A DNA stretch of 64,000 nt from Yersinia similis. Lineage in GTDB: Bacteria > Pseudomonadota > Gammaproteobacteria > Enterobacterales > Enterobacteriaceae. The translations under genes were made by a program, and so were the position numbers. A model generated the notes under the pieces. That model made no database searches and was not told where the DNA came from. It saw nothing but the letters and a program-made list of their open reading frames with translations. Below are positions 35,078 to 44,394 of this stretch, piece by piece (the first letter of the stretch is position 1; each line of letters opens with the position of its first letter). The stretch spans positions 1 through 64,000 of the forward strand of contig NZ_CGBP01000002.1 in NCBI RefSeq assembly GCF_001053095.1, given 5' to 3'.

Positions 35078-35926
35078 ATGACATCAAATCATGCCATTTT
35101 ATTTCCAGGACAAGGTGCGCAGCGTGCAGATATGGGTGCTCCGATATTTGATATCTACACCAAATTAGTGGCAGAGGCTGAAGAGATTGCTGAATTTAGT
35201 ATTCGTGATTTTTTTCGGGATTGTCCTGCGGATCGGTTTAGCAACACCCTTTATGTTCAGCCAGCTTTATATACAGTTAATGCTTTGTATTATCGTCGAT
35301 ATATTGATGAGTCTGGGGCGTTACCATCATTTCTGGCGGGTCATTCGCTTGGCGAATTTAATGCATTACATGCCGCTGGTGTATTCGACTTTGAAACAGG
35401 ATTACGTCTGGTAAAAAAAAGAGCCTTGCTAATGTCTGAAAGCCAGGGGGGAGGTATGGCTGCTGTTCTTGGTCTGAATGCTGAAGAAGTGGCCCAAATC
35501 CTTGAGGAAAATAATCTGTTTGATCTCACTATAGCCAATATCAATTCCGACTTGCAAATGGTGATATCAGGGCCGATTGAGAGTATCAAACAGGCGGAAG
35601 AGATATTTTATGATAACTATGCGATTAAATATGTTGTACTGAGAGTGAGTGGTGCCTTTCATAGTACGATGTTAAATACCTCGGCCATAAAATTCAGTGA
35701 ATATATCCAAAGTTTTTCATTTTTACCGCCTAAAATACCGGTTATCGCCAATAGAACAGCCTGTCCATATACCCTATCTTCTATAATAAAAAATCTCTCT
35801 GAGCATATAACTCGACCTGTCATGTGGCGGCAATCGGTTATATATATGCGGACACACGGTGTAGAGAGATTTACTGAGATGGGAGATACTTCTTTACTGT
35901 TGGATATGGTTAAGAATATTTTGTAG
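35078..35926 (+). CDS. Malonyl-CoA:ACP acyltransferase (FabD/PksC-like)
   Basis: A free-standing acyltransferase of 282 residues that loads malonate on the ACP. It has LFPGQGAQRADMG, the nucleophile Ser90 in GHSLGEFNALHAAG, Arg115 that would hold the malonyl carboxylate, and His195 in SGAFHSTM, with a malonyl-type AFH signature. It is the last gene of the operon; GTAAAGAGGG precedes its ATG. A discrete AT serving other proteins is what trans-AT and type II systems use. Confidence 0.87.
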   Translation: MTSNHAILFPGQGAQRADMGAPIFDIYTKLVAEAEEIAEFSIRDFFRDCPADRFSNTLYVQPALYTVNALYYRRYIDESGALPSFLAGHSLGEFNALHAAGVFDFETGLRLVKKRALLMSESQGGGMAAVLGLNAEEVAQILEENNLFDLTIANINSDLQMVISGPIESIKQAEEIFYDNYAIKYVVLRVSGAFHSTMLNTSAIKFSEYIQSFSFLPPKIPVIANRTACPYTLSSIIKNLSEHITRPVMWRQSVIYMRTHGVERFTEMGDTSLLLDMVKNIL

Positions 35927-36410
35927 AATTTTAGGTCCAATGGTACGGAAGTGTACGATAAGGAATATTTTCTCATGGATTATCTCTCCTTCCTGCTGCC
36001 CTTGGTTTTACCCCAATTATACCAAACCGGCGGATCTTCGCGCTATCCTTTGGTATTGTAGTCCCTCTGGCTTTTAGTACCACCGCCAATGCGGTTTGGA
36101 ACAACTGGCACAGTTACCGCCATTATGGGCACAGGGGCAGGGCGATGCGTTGTTAGCACCGGTGCAGCAACTGCTGAACCGCTATACGTTGCTGGTCGCA
36201 TCTCCTGGTGCCCAGTAAACACTCGGTTGCTATGGTGGATTATTGAGTAAAACTGCGATCACAGCGTGAAGTGGGGGGGACTGGGGCGGCGGGCGCAATT
36301 TTTGAATATTATTAATTAATGATAGCGCTCACAGCGGGGGTGATCCTGCTGGAGCGCAACGTTTAAACTGTACTAACACCAATGAATAATACAGATTAGT
36401 TAACTACAGT
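35927..36410 (+). other. Intergenic stretch with a coding remnant
   Basis: No intact gene or clear terminator after the acyltransferase. From 36078 to 36218 one frame reads GLEQLAQLPPLWAQGQGDAL and on to a TAA, without a start codon and with a stop just upstream. It is higher in GC than its surroundings, so it is probably the 3' end of a lost core gene. I do not recognise the family. Confidence 0.45.
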
Positions 36411-37049
36411 TTATGTAATGTTATTTATTCGACCATCAACCTCATCACATTCGTTAGAATAAATGACGTGAGGGACCCTTTCGTTATTTTTAATTGCGTA
36501 TAAATCAGAAAATGATGTATGTTTTACATTTTCTTCAACTAAAGAATAAAGTGGGTGGCGAGTGTCTAATACTTTGCCATTATGAGTATGTTGTGGGTAA
36601 TAGTTATTATAATATTCAATAGGTTGAGTGTTATCTTCTGGGATCATCTCTTTGATGGCATTTTTTATTTGATATAACGCAACCATATCTCTGACTAAAT
36701 TATCACGATCCTGTGCCGTTTTTCCTTTTTTCAATTCTCTCTCTTGTACGCCATGTAAAGAATAATCTTTAGGTTCGTATAACTCATCTTTCCTCTGATT
36801 AATATATTTGATTTTATCGGTTAGTATCTTTTTGACTAATTCAAACTCAGTTGTCGTTGAGGCGTTATAGTGTGCTTGAGCAATAGCCAGTTTTTGTTTA
36901 ATGTCATCAATAGTATGCTGGGTTTCAGCACCTATGATGTTTTTGTTAATTTTCAAATCATCCAAGGTTTTGGATGGCATAACACGATTACAATCAAAAT
37001 GTTTTACATAGTTGTCTGCGTTGCTTATATCGCTCAATGAAAGGCCCAT
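36411..37049 (-). CDS. Hypothetical protein, paralogue of the gene at 39761
   Basis: A 212-residue, AT-rich protein of unknown function. It has no signal peptide or membrane segment and is predicted mostly helical (GAETQHTIDDIKQKLAIAQA). It shares two blocks with the product at 39761-40408: LHGVQ...RDNLVRDMVALYQIKNAIKEMI versus LHGKV...RRDDFIKSLVNLYQIVRGVKAMI, and AIKNNERVPHVI versus AIEKNNRVPNVI. The pair flanks ybiT on opposite strands. A ribosome site AGGAG precedes the ATG. Confidence 0.7.
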   Translation of the reverse strand: MGLSLSDISNADNYVKHFDCNRVMPSKTLDDLKINKNIIGAETQHTIDDIKQKLAIAQAHYNASTTTEFELVKKILTDKIKYINQRKDELYEPKDYSLHGVQERELKKGKTAQDRDNLVRDMVALYQIKNAIKEMIPEDNTQPIEYYNNYYPQHTHNGKVLDTRHPLYSLVEENVKHTSFSDLYAIKNNERVPHVIYSNECDEVDGRINNIT

Positions 37050-37752
37050 GTTGCTCTCCTGGTGGTTTTAATAAATGATGACTGATTGCTGCCGAGATAT
37101 TATTTATCAAATACATCAAGTGATCTTTTAAATAAATAAAGTTGCTTATGTTATTTGCATTAATTGAATTTAAGCTTTGTAAAAAATGATTTATTTATAA
37201 CTAAATGCTATTCTAAATATAAGATAGTATTGCTAATGTGTGGTATTTATTGTATTGGGGAGAGTGGCATATCGTCATATGCGTAATTTTGTATTTTAGT
37301 CCTAAAAGGCCATAAATCTCTTGAGCCAGTTTTGATTCTCTGTAGGTATATACCCAAAATAATTCGAGTTGCAGGAAGGCGGCGACTGAGTCAGTCCCCT
37401 GGCGCTTATTTATTTAAGCTCAATAACAGGTAAGTGGCTGGGGTGAACGAAAGCAGCCAACACACATGCCGTTTGAAGTATGACGGGCATATTTAACCTG
37501 GAAGCCAAAAATGTGCCGCAGCGGCATAGGCCGCTAGAGGTAAATTTCGGGCTTGCGAGCCTTGATGGCACGATTTTTTCTGTCATGTTTGCTTGTCACA
37601 CCCGTTTTCACCCACTTTTCTGCAGCTCTGCTGAGATTTCGTGCAAAACTGGAGGCGATACTCTCGCCATCTTGTGGCATAATGCGCGCCGAATCACATT
37701 TTTTATTCTTCTTGAATATCCCTATTCAGTCATCAAATCGAGAGCGAGCTCT
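37050..37752. other. Intergenic region upstream of ybiT, containing an ERIC element
   Basis: The left part is AT-rich and should hold promoters for both the minus-strand gene and ybiT; I see no unambiguous one. The ERIC repeat occupies 37347-37491. A long open frame running from 37480 into ybiT is an artefact of the ERIC end and leader. Confidence 0.6.
37347..37491 (+). repeat. ERIC (enterobacterial repetitive intergenic consensus) element
   Basis: It shows the ERIC landmarks: TACCCAAAATAATTCGAGTT at the left, GTAAGTGGCTGGGGTGAAC in the centre right, and GTTTGAAGTATGACGGGCAT at the right end. It is slightly longer than the usual 127 bp, with extra bases in the middle. The overall sequence is an imperfect palindrome and would be transcribed in the ybiT leader. 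Confidence 0.88.
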
Positions 37753-39348
37753 GTGCTAAGTACTAACAATATCACCATGCAATTCGGCAGCAAGCCGCTG
37801 TTTGAAAACATTTCAGTCAAATTCGGTGGCGGTAACCGCTATGGCCTGATCGGCGCTAATGGTTGTGGTAAATCCACATTCATGAAGATTCTGGGGGGCG
37901 ATTTGGTCCCTAGCGGCGGTAACGTCTTCCTTGATCCGAATGAGCGTCTGGGTAAACTTCGTCAGGATCAATTCGCCTTTGAAAATAATACAGTGCTGGA
38001 TACCGTTATTATGGGACACGGCGAACTGTGGGAAGTAAAAGAAGAGCGTGATCGCATTTATGCCATGGCTGAAATGAGCGAAGAAGATGGCTATAAAGTT
38101 GCTGATCTGGAAGTTGCCTACGGTGAAATGGATGGTTACAGCGCAGAGGCCCGAGCCGGTGAGTTGTTGCTAGGGGTGGGTATTCCAGTTGAACAGCATT
38201 ATGGCTTGATGAGCGAAATTGCACCCGGCTGGAAGTTACGTGTATTGCTGGCGCAAGCCCTGTTCTCCGATCCAGAAATTCTGTTACTTGATGAGCCAAC
38301 CAACAACCTGGATATCGATACTATCCGTTGGTTAGAGCAGGTGCTAAACGAACGTAACAGCACCATGATTATTATTTCCCATGACCGTCACTTCCTTAAC
38401 ATGGTGTGTACGCATATGGCGGATCTGGATTACGGCGAACTGCGCGTTTATCCAGGTAACTATGATGAGTATATGACCGCAGCGACCCAAGCTCGTGAGC
38501 GTTTGTTATCAGATAATGCGAAGAAAAAAGCCCAAATATCTGAACTGCAATCTTTCGTTAGCCGCTTTAGTGCCAACGCATCTAAATCTAAGCAGGCAAC
38601 TTCACGTGCTCGCCAGATTGATAAAATTCAGCTTGATGAGGTAAAAGCCTCCAGCCGTCAGAACCCGTTTATCCGCTTTGATCAGGATAGAAAACTGTTC
38701 CGTAATGCGCTGGAAGTTGAGATGTTGACCAAAGATTTTGGTAACGGTCCGCTGTTTAAAAATCTGACTCTCCGTCTGGAAGTGGGTGAGAAAGTGGCTA
38801 TCCTTGGGCCGAACGGTATTGGTAAATCTACCTTGCTGAAAACCCTGCTAGGGGAGTATGAATCGGATGCTGGGACCGTAAAATGGTCTGAAAACAGTAA
38901 GATTGGTTACTACGCACAGGATCACGCCAGTGATTTTGACATCGATCTGACGGTGTTTGACTGGATGAGCCAGTGGAAGCAAGAGAAAGACGATGAGCAG
39001 GCGGTTCGCAGCGTGCTGGGGCGTTTGTTGTTTAGCCAGGATGACATCAAGAAAAAAGTTAGCGTGTTGTCTGGTGGTGAGAAAGGGCGGATGTTGTTTG
39101 GTAAGTTGATGATGCAGCGCCCTAACATTTTAGTCATGGATGAACCAACCAACCACTTGGATATGGAATCCATTGAGTCTCTCAATATGGCATTGGAAAT
39201 GTACGAGGGGACACTAATCTTCGTCTCCCATGACCGCGAGTTTGTGAGTTCATTGGCAACCCGTGTGATTGAAATGACGCCGAATAAGCTTATCGACTTT
39301 ACCGGTAACTACGAAGATTATCTGCGTAGCCAAGGGATTCAGTCATAA
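37753..39348 (+). CDS. ybiT: ABC-F family ATPase YbiT
   Basis: A cytosolic tandem-ATPase translation factor of the ABC-F group, which binds the ribosomal E site. The 531-residue protein starts at GTG 37753 ([12 protein letters not shown]) to match E. coli YbiT. It has two cassettes: Walker [10 protein letters not shown] and GPNGIGKST, the signature [14 protein letters not shown], and Walker [12 protein letters not shown] and [11 protein letters not shown]. The cassettes are joined by the interdomain linker with [18 protein letters not shown] terminator hairpin follows, split by a 167-bp repeat. Confidence 0.95.
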   Translation: MLSTNNITMQFGSKPLFENISVKFGGGNRYGLIGANGCGKSTFMKILGGDLVPSGGNVFLDPNERLGKLRQDQFAFENNTVLDTVIMGHGELWEVKEERDRIYAMAEMSEEDGYKVADLEVAYGEMDGYSAEARAGELLLGVGIPVEQHYGLMSEIAPGWKLRVLLAQALFSDPEILLLDEPTNNLDIDTIRWLEQVLNERNSTMIIISHDRHFLNMVCTHMADLDYGELRVYPGNYDEYMTAATQARERLLSDNAKKKAQISELQSFVSRFSANASKSKQATSRARQIDKIQLDEVKASSRQNPFIRFDQDRKLFRNALEVEMLTKDFGNGPLFKNLTLRLEVGEKVAILGPNGIGKSTLLKTLLGEYESDAGTVKWSENSKIGYYAQDHASDFDIDLTVFDWMSQWKQEKDDEQAVRSVLGRLLFSQDDIKKKVSVLSGGEKGRMLFGKLMMQRPNILVMDEPTNHLDMESIESLNMALEMYEGTLIFVSHDREFVSSLATRVIEMTPNKLIDFTGNYEDYLRSQGIQS

Positions 39349-39371
39349 TTATTTGATTGACCTAACAAAAA

Positions 39372-39392
39372 AGCTGATGCTATGCGTCAGCT
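39372..39392 (+). terminator. First copy of ybiT terminator hairpin
   Basis: AGCTGATGC-TAT-GCGTCAGCT stem-loop, immediately followed by the 167-bp repeat instead of a T tract. Its near-identical partner is at 39558-39578. Confidence 0.75.
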
Positions 39393-39558
39393 GAGGTTAT
39401 TGACAAAGTGCCCGCGACGGAGAGAACAGGCAGATCGTAAAGACGCCGTAAATACATCCATGTAGGCTCGAGCCGCGCCATCCTTGGCGCGGACGCTTTA
39501 CTCCTCTGCCTATCCTCACCGTTCAAGATTGAGTCATCGGGGTTTGTCAGCAGTCTGA
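39392..39558 (+). repeat. 167-bp palindromic repeat, copy A (YPAL-like)
   Basis: It runs from TGAGGTTATTGACAAAG to TTTGTCAGCAGTCTGA, and the two ends are imperfect inverted repeats. A second copy of exactly 167 bp at 50523-50689 differs at very few bases. Length, internal pairing (GAGCCGCGCCATCCTTGGCG-type stem) and location beside terminators fit what I recall of the YPAL family. It is non-coding and flanked by a duplicated hairpin. Confidence 0.85.
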
Positions 39559-39587
39559 GCTGATGCTGTGCGTCAGCTTTTTTTATG
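39558..39587 (+). terminator. Second copy of ybiT terminator hairpin with T tract
   Basis: AGCTGATGC-TGT-GCGTCAGCT followed by TTTTTTT: the functional intrinsic terminator now displaced 186 bp by the repeat insertion. Confidence 0.85.
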
Positions 39588-39760
39588 TCTTAACGTTGAG
39601 TAATAATAAATAATATAAAATACGGACAATAATAGAAATAAAGTTAAAATATAGTGAGTTTACTATTTAACTAAAAGTATATCGATGACCATTAATTTAA
39701 TATTACTATACAGTCTGATTCTCAATAACCAATAGTTAATTATTTAATGGAGCAAGAGAT

Positions 39761-40408
39761 ATGAATATCAGTGGGCATGTAATAACAGGTTTAGATTATG
39801 GTTGGCAGGGGATAGGGTATCTTGAAAAAGGGGTTCATTGGTTAAAAACCGGGTTAGATGCAGTAGGGAAATGTGCTGGGTTACCTGAAGTACAGCCAGC
39901 GGTATATCTCTCATCTCTAAATGTGAAATATAATAAGATTGGTGATAATACCCAAGAAACTCTTAATAATATTAACAAAAAATTAAGTAGTGCCTTTTTA
40001 CTAACCTCGCCTGAACAGATAAAAGAAAAACAAAACCTTATTAATGCAGTGAAGACAGAATTAGAAGAAATGAAGTTCCAAGTGCTCACTGAGAGAAATG
40101 AGTTATATTGTGGTGAAGAAGTAAAGCTACATGGAAAAGTACGGACAACATTAAGTGAAGACATTACAGTTGGACGAAGAGATGATTTTATTAAATCACT
40201 CGTCAACTTATATCAGATTGTGAGAGGTGTTAAGGCTATGATTGCTAACGGCCCAAATAATACAATAAGCAGTTTGATAAATTTAAATTCTAATGAATTT
40301 CATAGTAGTTTTTTCGAAATAGGTGATGTTTTGGATCGAGATTTTAACGCCATTGAAAAAAACAATAGAGTACCTAATGTAATAGTTGATACGCATTTTG
40401 ATGAGTAA
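39761..40408 (+). CDS. Hypothetical protein, paralogue of the gene at 36411
   Basis: A 215-residue protein of unknown function with a slightly hydrophobic Gly-rich N terminus (HVITGLDYGWQGIGYLEKGV) followed by helical, polar sequence (NTQETLNNINKKLSSAF). It shares the LHGK...YQI...KAMI and NNRVPNVI blocks with the product of 36411-37049. It is AT-rich, unlike ybiT and moeB on its sides. AGCAAGAG stands before the ATG. A shared bidirectional terminator separates it from moeB. Confidence 0.7.
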   Translation: MNISGHVITGLDYGWQGIGYLEKGVHWLKTGLDAVGKCAGLPEVQPAVYLSSLNVKYNKIGDNTQETLNNINKKLSSAFLLTSPEQIKEKQNLINAVKTELEEMKFQVLTERNELYCGEEVKLHGKVRTTLSEDITVGRRDDFIKSLVNLYQIVRGVKAMIANGPNNTISSLINLNSNEFHSSFFEIGDVLDRDFNAIEKNNRVPNVIVDTHFDE

Positions 40409-40442
40409 ATATAACAAAGACACCATCTGATTTTTATTTATT

Positions 40443-40474
40443 AAACTGGGGAGTATTTCTGCCCCAGTTTAATG
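40443..40474. terminator. Bidirectional terminator between convergent genes
   Basis: Stem TTAAACTGGGG / CCCCAGTTTAA with loop AGTATTTCTG. A and T runs on either side let it act for both the upstream gene and moeB. Confidence 0.82.
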
Positions 40475-40480
40475 TATTCA

Positions 40481-41251
40481 TTATAGTGGCGATCTTCTGC
40501 CACTCCGGCAGACTTCGCACAAAGGATCTTTTGCCAGCTTTATACTGCGAAATTCCGCGGTCATCGCGTCATACATTAATAAACGCCCTGATACCAACTG
40601 ACCATAATTTGCCAACAGCTTTATGGCTTCCATTGCCTGCAAATTACCGATAATACCCACTAAGGGGGCCATTACGCCGGCCTCGACACAGGTTAGGGCA
40701 GTGTCACCAAATAACCGACTTAGACAGCGGTAACAAGGCTGATTATCTTGATAAGTGAAGACGCTGACTTGCCCCTCCATACGGATTGCTGCACCAGAAA
40801 CCAGTGGTTTGCCTAGCGTATGGCACAGCCGATTGAGTTGCTCGCGGGTGCTGAGATTATCGGTACAATCCAACACCAACTGATGTTCAGCAATAAGGCT
40901 AAAGAGTTGTTCATCATCTAACTGTTTATCAAGGGTATTCAGCACCAGATACGGGTTGATTTCTGATAATGTCTGCGCCGCCGAGGCCACCTTCGTCATA
41001 CCGATACGGCTATCGCGATGCAGTATCTGGCGCTGTAGATTGGAAAGGGCTACGGTATCAAAATCGAGTAGGGTGAGGTACCCAACACCTGCGGCAGCCA
41101 GATATTGCGCCGCTGCACAGCCGAGGCCACCTAACCCAACGATGAGTACTTTGGCCGCTTTCAGTTTCTCTTGTCCGTCAAAATCAAAACCTTGTAACGT
41201 GATTTGCCGGTTATAGCGCAGGGCCTCAACATCTGAAAGTTCCGGCAACAT
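40481..41251 (-). CDS. moeB: Molybdopterin-synthase adenylyltransferase MoeB
   Basis: E1-like enzyme that adenylates the C terminus of MoaD during molybdenum-cofactor synthesis. The 256-residue protein has the nucleotide motif GLGGLGCAA, the DNLSTR segment, and two zinc CxxC pairs (PCYRCLS and CEVCRSG). The start at 41251 is chosen because MLPELSDVEALRYNRQ aligns with E. coli MoeB, and AAGGGAG lies in the end of moeA. An upstream in-frame ATG overlaps moeA and is unlikely. Confidence 0.95.
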   Translation of the reverse strand: MLPELSDVEALRYNRQITLQGFDFDGQEKLKAAKVLIVGLGGLGCAAAQYLAAAGVGYLTLLDFDTVALSNLQRQILHRDSRIGMTKVASAAQTLSEINPYLVLNTLDKQLDDEQLFSLIAEHQLVLDCTDNLSTREQLNRLCHTLGKPLVSGAAIRMEGQVSVFTYQDNQPCYRCLSRLFGDTALTCVEAGVMAPLVGIIGNLQAMEAIKLLANYGQLVSGRLLMYDAMTAEFRSIKLAKDPLCEVCRSGRRSPL

Positions 41252-41252
41252 A

Positions 41253-42527
41253 TCAATCTCCCTTGGGGTGATTAATGGCAAACGGCCGATTTCCCCCCAA
41301 CAATTCATTAAACAGCTCTATTTCGACGGATTCACCTACGGCTATCGAGCCGCGTTCCCGTTCGAGCACGATAAAACAGTTACCTTGACTGAATGAACTG
41401 AAAATGTGGGAGCCTTGGTGGCCTGTCGTACGTACTTCTAGCTGGCCGTCAGCATTACTGGAAAAAATTCCACGTTGAAAATCCAGACGGCCCGGTGTTT
41501 TTTTCAGCGGTGTTGTCGTTTTGGCTTTTAATCGTAGTGGCGGGTGCCATTCCGTATGCCCGGACAGCTTTGCCAATAATGGTTGCACCAGTTGATAGAA
41601 CGTTAGGGCCGCAGAGACAGGATTCCCTGGTAAACCGCAGAACCAGGCATTGCTGAGTTTACCAAAAGCAAAGGGTTTACCGGGCTTGATGGCCAATTTC
41701 CAAAAACCAATATCCCCGAGTTCGTCTAGTATCTGTTTGGTATAATCGGCTTCACCGACTGAAACGCCTCCACTGCTGATGACCAAGTCTGCGGCGGTAT
41801 CCGCCTGCTGAAATGCTGCACGTAGCGCATATTGATCGTCACGGACAACACCAAGATCGATGATTTGACAACCCAATTGCTCCAACATTAGCCTGACGGC
41901 AAAACGGTTAGTATCGTAAATCTGCCCTTCAGCCAAGGGCTGCCCGACCGGTTGTAATTCATCACCGGTTGAGAAAATAGCTACTTTCAATGCGCGATAA
42001 ACCGCGATTTCAGCAATACCTAACGAGGCTAATAGCGGTAGTTGTGCTGCACCCAATTTAACGCCAGCCGGGAAAACTGCCGCCCCTTGCTGGATATCTT
42101 CACCCGCTAGCCGAATATTTTGCCCGATTCGAACGTTACCGTTGAATACGACACCTTGGTCACCCACGACAGCGTATTCTTGCATGACAACGGCATCTGC
42201 GCCCTTGGGGAGTGGCGCACCTGTCATAATGTGAATGCAGGTCTTTTCCGGCCACACATCTTTAAACGGCGCACCCGCGAATGCTTTTCCTGCTATTGGT
42301 AAGGGTATCTCGTCGCTCAATTCATGACAACGTACCGCATAGCCGTCCATCGCTGAGTTGGCGAAAGGTGGGACAGCAATAGGTGAAGTAATGGCGCTGG
42401 CAGTGATGCGGCCAGCAGCTTCAGCCAATGGGATGATTTCTACCGCTGGCAATGGCGTGACCTGTGATAGCATTTTGGTCAGTGCTTGTTCCAGAGAGAG
42501 TAAATCCGAGGTATTACAGTGATCCAT
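41253..42527 (-). CDS. moeA: Molybdopterin molybdenumtransferase MoeA
   Basis: Inserts molybdate into adenylated molybdopterin. The 424-residue protein contains [28 protein letters not shown], the [11 protein letters not shown] motif and [17 protein letters not shown], all standard MoeA landmarks. The start at 42527 ([16 protein letters not shown]) has CGGAG upstream and fits the E. coli length. moeB follows with one base between, so moeAB is an operon. Confidence 0.95.
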   Translation of the reverse strand: MDHCNTSDLLSLEQALTKMLSQVTPLPAVEIIPLAEAAGRITASAITSPIAVPPFANSAMDGYAVRCHELSDEIPLPIAGKAFAGAPFKDVWPEKTCIHIMTGAPLPKGADAVVMQEYAVVGDQGVVFNGNVRIGQNIRLAGEDIQQGAAVFPAGVKLGAAQLPLLASLGIAEIAVYRALKVAIFSTGDELQPVGQPLAEGQIYDTNRFAVRLMLEQLGCQIIDLGVVRDDQYALRAAFQQADTAADLVISSGGVSVGEADYTKQILDELGDIGFWKLAIKPGKPFAFGKLSNAWFCGLPGNPVSAALTFYQLVQPLLAKLSGHTEWHPPLRLKAKTTTPLKKTPGRLDFQRGIFSSNADGQLEVRTTGHQGSHIFSSFSQGNCFIVLERERGSIAVGESVEIELFNELLGGNRPFAINHPKGD

Positions 42528-43021
42528 GCTGAACTCCGAGGTCTGGGTGCGCCGCTGTGAAAGGAGAGTCACAGGAGCCGATCTATCAATTAAAATAAGA
42601 AGGCCATTATGGCAGAGATTGCCGGGGGGGTGAATGAGCGCTGCCAGTACTGTGGCAATTTCACCTAAAAAGAATATGGATTGATGCTACTTTTGTGAGC
42701 ATTATCATTTTCATTGGATATATATCAAGTGGGTTAATCGACATTTTGACCGCTTGATTGCGCCGATATCATTGGTGGTTATTTTCTATCCAACTCACGC
42801 AGGAAATATCTTCTTTATACCACAGAAAATAGTCCATTTATGGCCCAGTCTCTCGGGGGAGATATAGGGTTTATCCTAAAAGCTCGCCTTAAATATAACT
42901 TTCATTGCAACAATATTTTTACCAATATATAACAATGTAAGTAAGAGTCCAGTACTGGATAGTTATCTGCCCTGGATTCAGTTTGATATTTAATATCCTT
43001 GATATGGAAGATATTAATAAT
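42528..43021. other. Divergent intergenic region between moeA and kgtP
   Basis: It must carry the moeAB and kgtP promoters. It is AT-rich towards kgtP. I see no clear gene, repeat, or operator that I can name with confidence. Confidence 0.5.
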
Positions 43022-44347
43022 ATGGTAGACACAAACTCAATAAATGCCTCAAATACCGAGGCCACGCAGTCAGCCAGGTTGGCAGAACAAGCCGATACCC
43101 GCCAGCGGATAAAGGCTATTATTGGGGCCTCTTCCGGTAATCTGGTTGAATGGTTCGACTTCTATGTTTACTCTTTTTGTGCGCTGTATTTTGCGCCGTT
43201 ATTCTTCCCAAACGACAACCCTACCACTCAATTAGTACAAACAGCAGGAGTCTTTGCTGCAGGTTTTCTGATGCGGCCTATTGGTGGTTGGCTGTTTGGT
43301 TATATTGCGGATCGCCATGGTCGAAAACTATCGATGTTGATCTCTGTTTATATGATGTGCGCAGGGTCGCTGATGATTGCCTGCCTGCCAACTTATGCGT
43401 CAATTGGTAATCTGGCACCAATACTGTTATTGCTTGCCCGGTTGTTCCAAGGGTTATCAGTTGGCGGAGAATACGGCACCAGCGCGACTTATATGAGCGA
43501 GGTAGCAATAAAAGGGCATAAAGGATTCTATGCTTCTTTCCAGTACGTCACATTAATTGGTGGTCAGTTACTGGCATTATTGGTGTTGGTTTTGTTACAA
43601 CAAACCTTACCATCAGAAATAATGTACAGTTGGGGATGGCGTATTCCTTTTGTATTGGGAGCATTACTGGCGATTGTTGCTCTTTATTTGCGCCGAACAC
43701 TAAAAGAAACATCAGATGAAAAGAACCGTAACAAGAAAGATGCCGGTAGCCTAAGAGGTTTATGGAAGAACCGGCGTGCATTTATTATGGTAATGGGATT
43801 CACTGCAGGCGGTTCGCTATCTTTCTATACCTACACCACTTATATGCAAAAATATCTGGTCAATACCGCCGGGATGGATGTGAAAACAGTCAGCTTGGTT
43901 ATGACCGCTGCGCTATTAATATTCATGTTTATGCAACCGTTATTCGGTGCGTTATCTGATCGTATTAGCCGCCGCACATCTATGCTGATGTTCAGTGTAT
44001 TATCAATGTTGCTGACAATACCTATTTTGTACACCCTTAAAGGGGTGACAAACCCTTATGTGGCATTTATGTTGATAATCATCGCCCTTATTGTTACCAG
44101 TTTCTACACATCAATTAGCGGGGTGCTGAAAGCAGAAATGTTCCCACCGGAGGTGAGAGCACTAGGTGTCGGGCTTTCCTATACGGTCGCGAATGCCATA
44201 TTTGGCGGCAGCGCTGAATATGTAGCGCTTTCCCTGAAGTCTTTTGACTTGGAGAATACTTTCTTTTGGTATGTTTCGGCGATGTGTTTCGTTACCTTCT
44301 TAGTCTCTTTGCGTTTACACCGTAAGGGTAAAGAGGTTGAGTTATAA
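43022..44347 (+). CDS. kgtP: Alpha-ketoglutarate permease KgtP
   Basis: Inner-membrane proton symporter of the MHS group in the major facilitator superfamily, importing 2-oxoglutarate. The 441-residue protein matches E. coli KgtP closely: [39 protein letters not shown], the [19 protein letters not shown] signature and [20 protein letters not shown]. Twelve membrane segments can be traced. ATG 43022 is preferred; ATG 43004 and 42983 are in frame. Confidence 0.92.
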   Translation: MVDTNSINASNTEATQSARLAEQADTRQRIKAIIGASSGNLVEWFDFYVYSFCALYFAPLFFPNDNPTTQLVQTAGVFAAGFLMRPIGGWLFGYIADRHGRKLSMLISVYMMCAGSLMIACLPTYASIGNLAPILLLLARLFQGLSVGGEYGTSATYMSEVAIKGHKGFYASFQYVTLIGGQLLALLVLVLLQQTLPSEIMYSWGWRIPFVLGALLAIVALYLRRTLKETSDEKNRNKKDAGSLRGLWKNRRAFIMVMGFTAGGSLSFYTYTTYMQKYLVNTAGMDVKTVSLVMTAALLIFMFMQPLFGALSDRISRRTSMLMFSVLSMLLTIPILYTLKGVTNPYVAFMLIIIALIVTSFYTSISGVLKAEMFPPEVRALGVGLSYTVANAIFGGSAEYVALSLKSFDLENTFFWYVSAMCFVTFLVSLRLHRKGKEVEL

Positions 44348-44364
44348 GGTGAATCATGAGGCCT

Positions 44365-44394
44365 CGTTGACGCCACAATGATGTGGCGTCAACG
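44365..44394. terminator. Perfect hairpin between kgtP and the radical SAM gene
   Basis: A 12-bp perfect stem CGTTGACGCCAC / GTGGCGTCAACG with loop AATGAT and no T tract. It includes the stop codon of the minus-strand radical SAM gene, so it could shield both convergent transcripts' 3' ends. Confidence 0.6.

Noticed and set aside
37480..37752. N-terminal extension of YbiT by 91 residues
   Set aside because: It begins inside the ERIC element, has no counterpart in YbiT orthologues, and GTG 37753 restores the normal N terminus.
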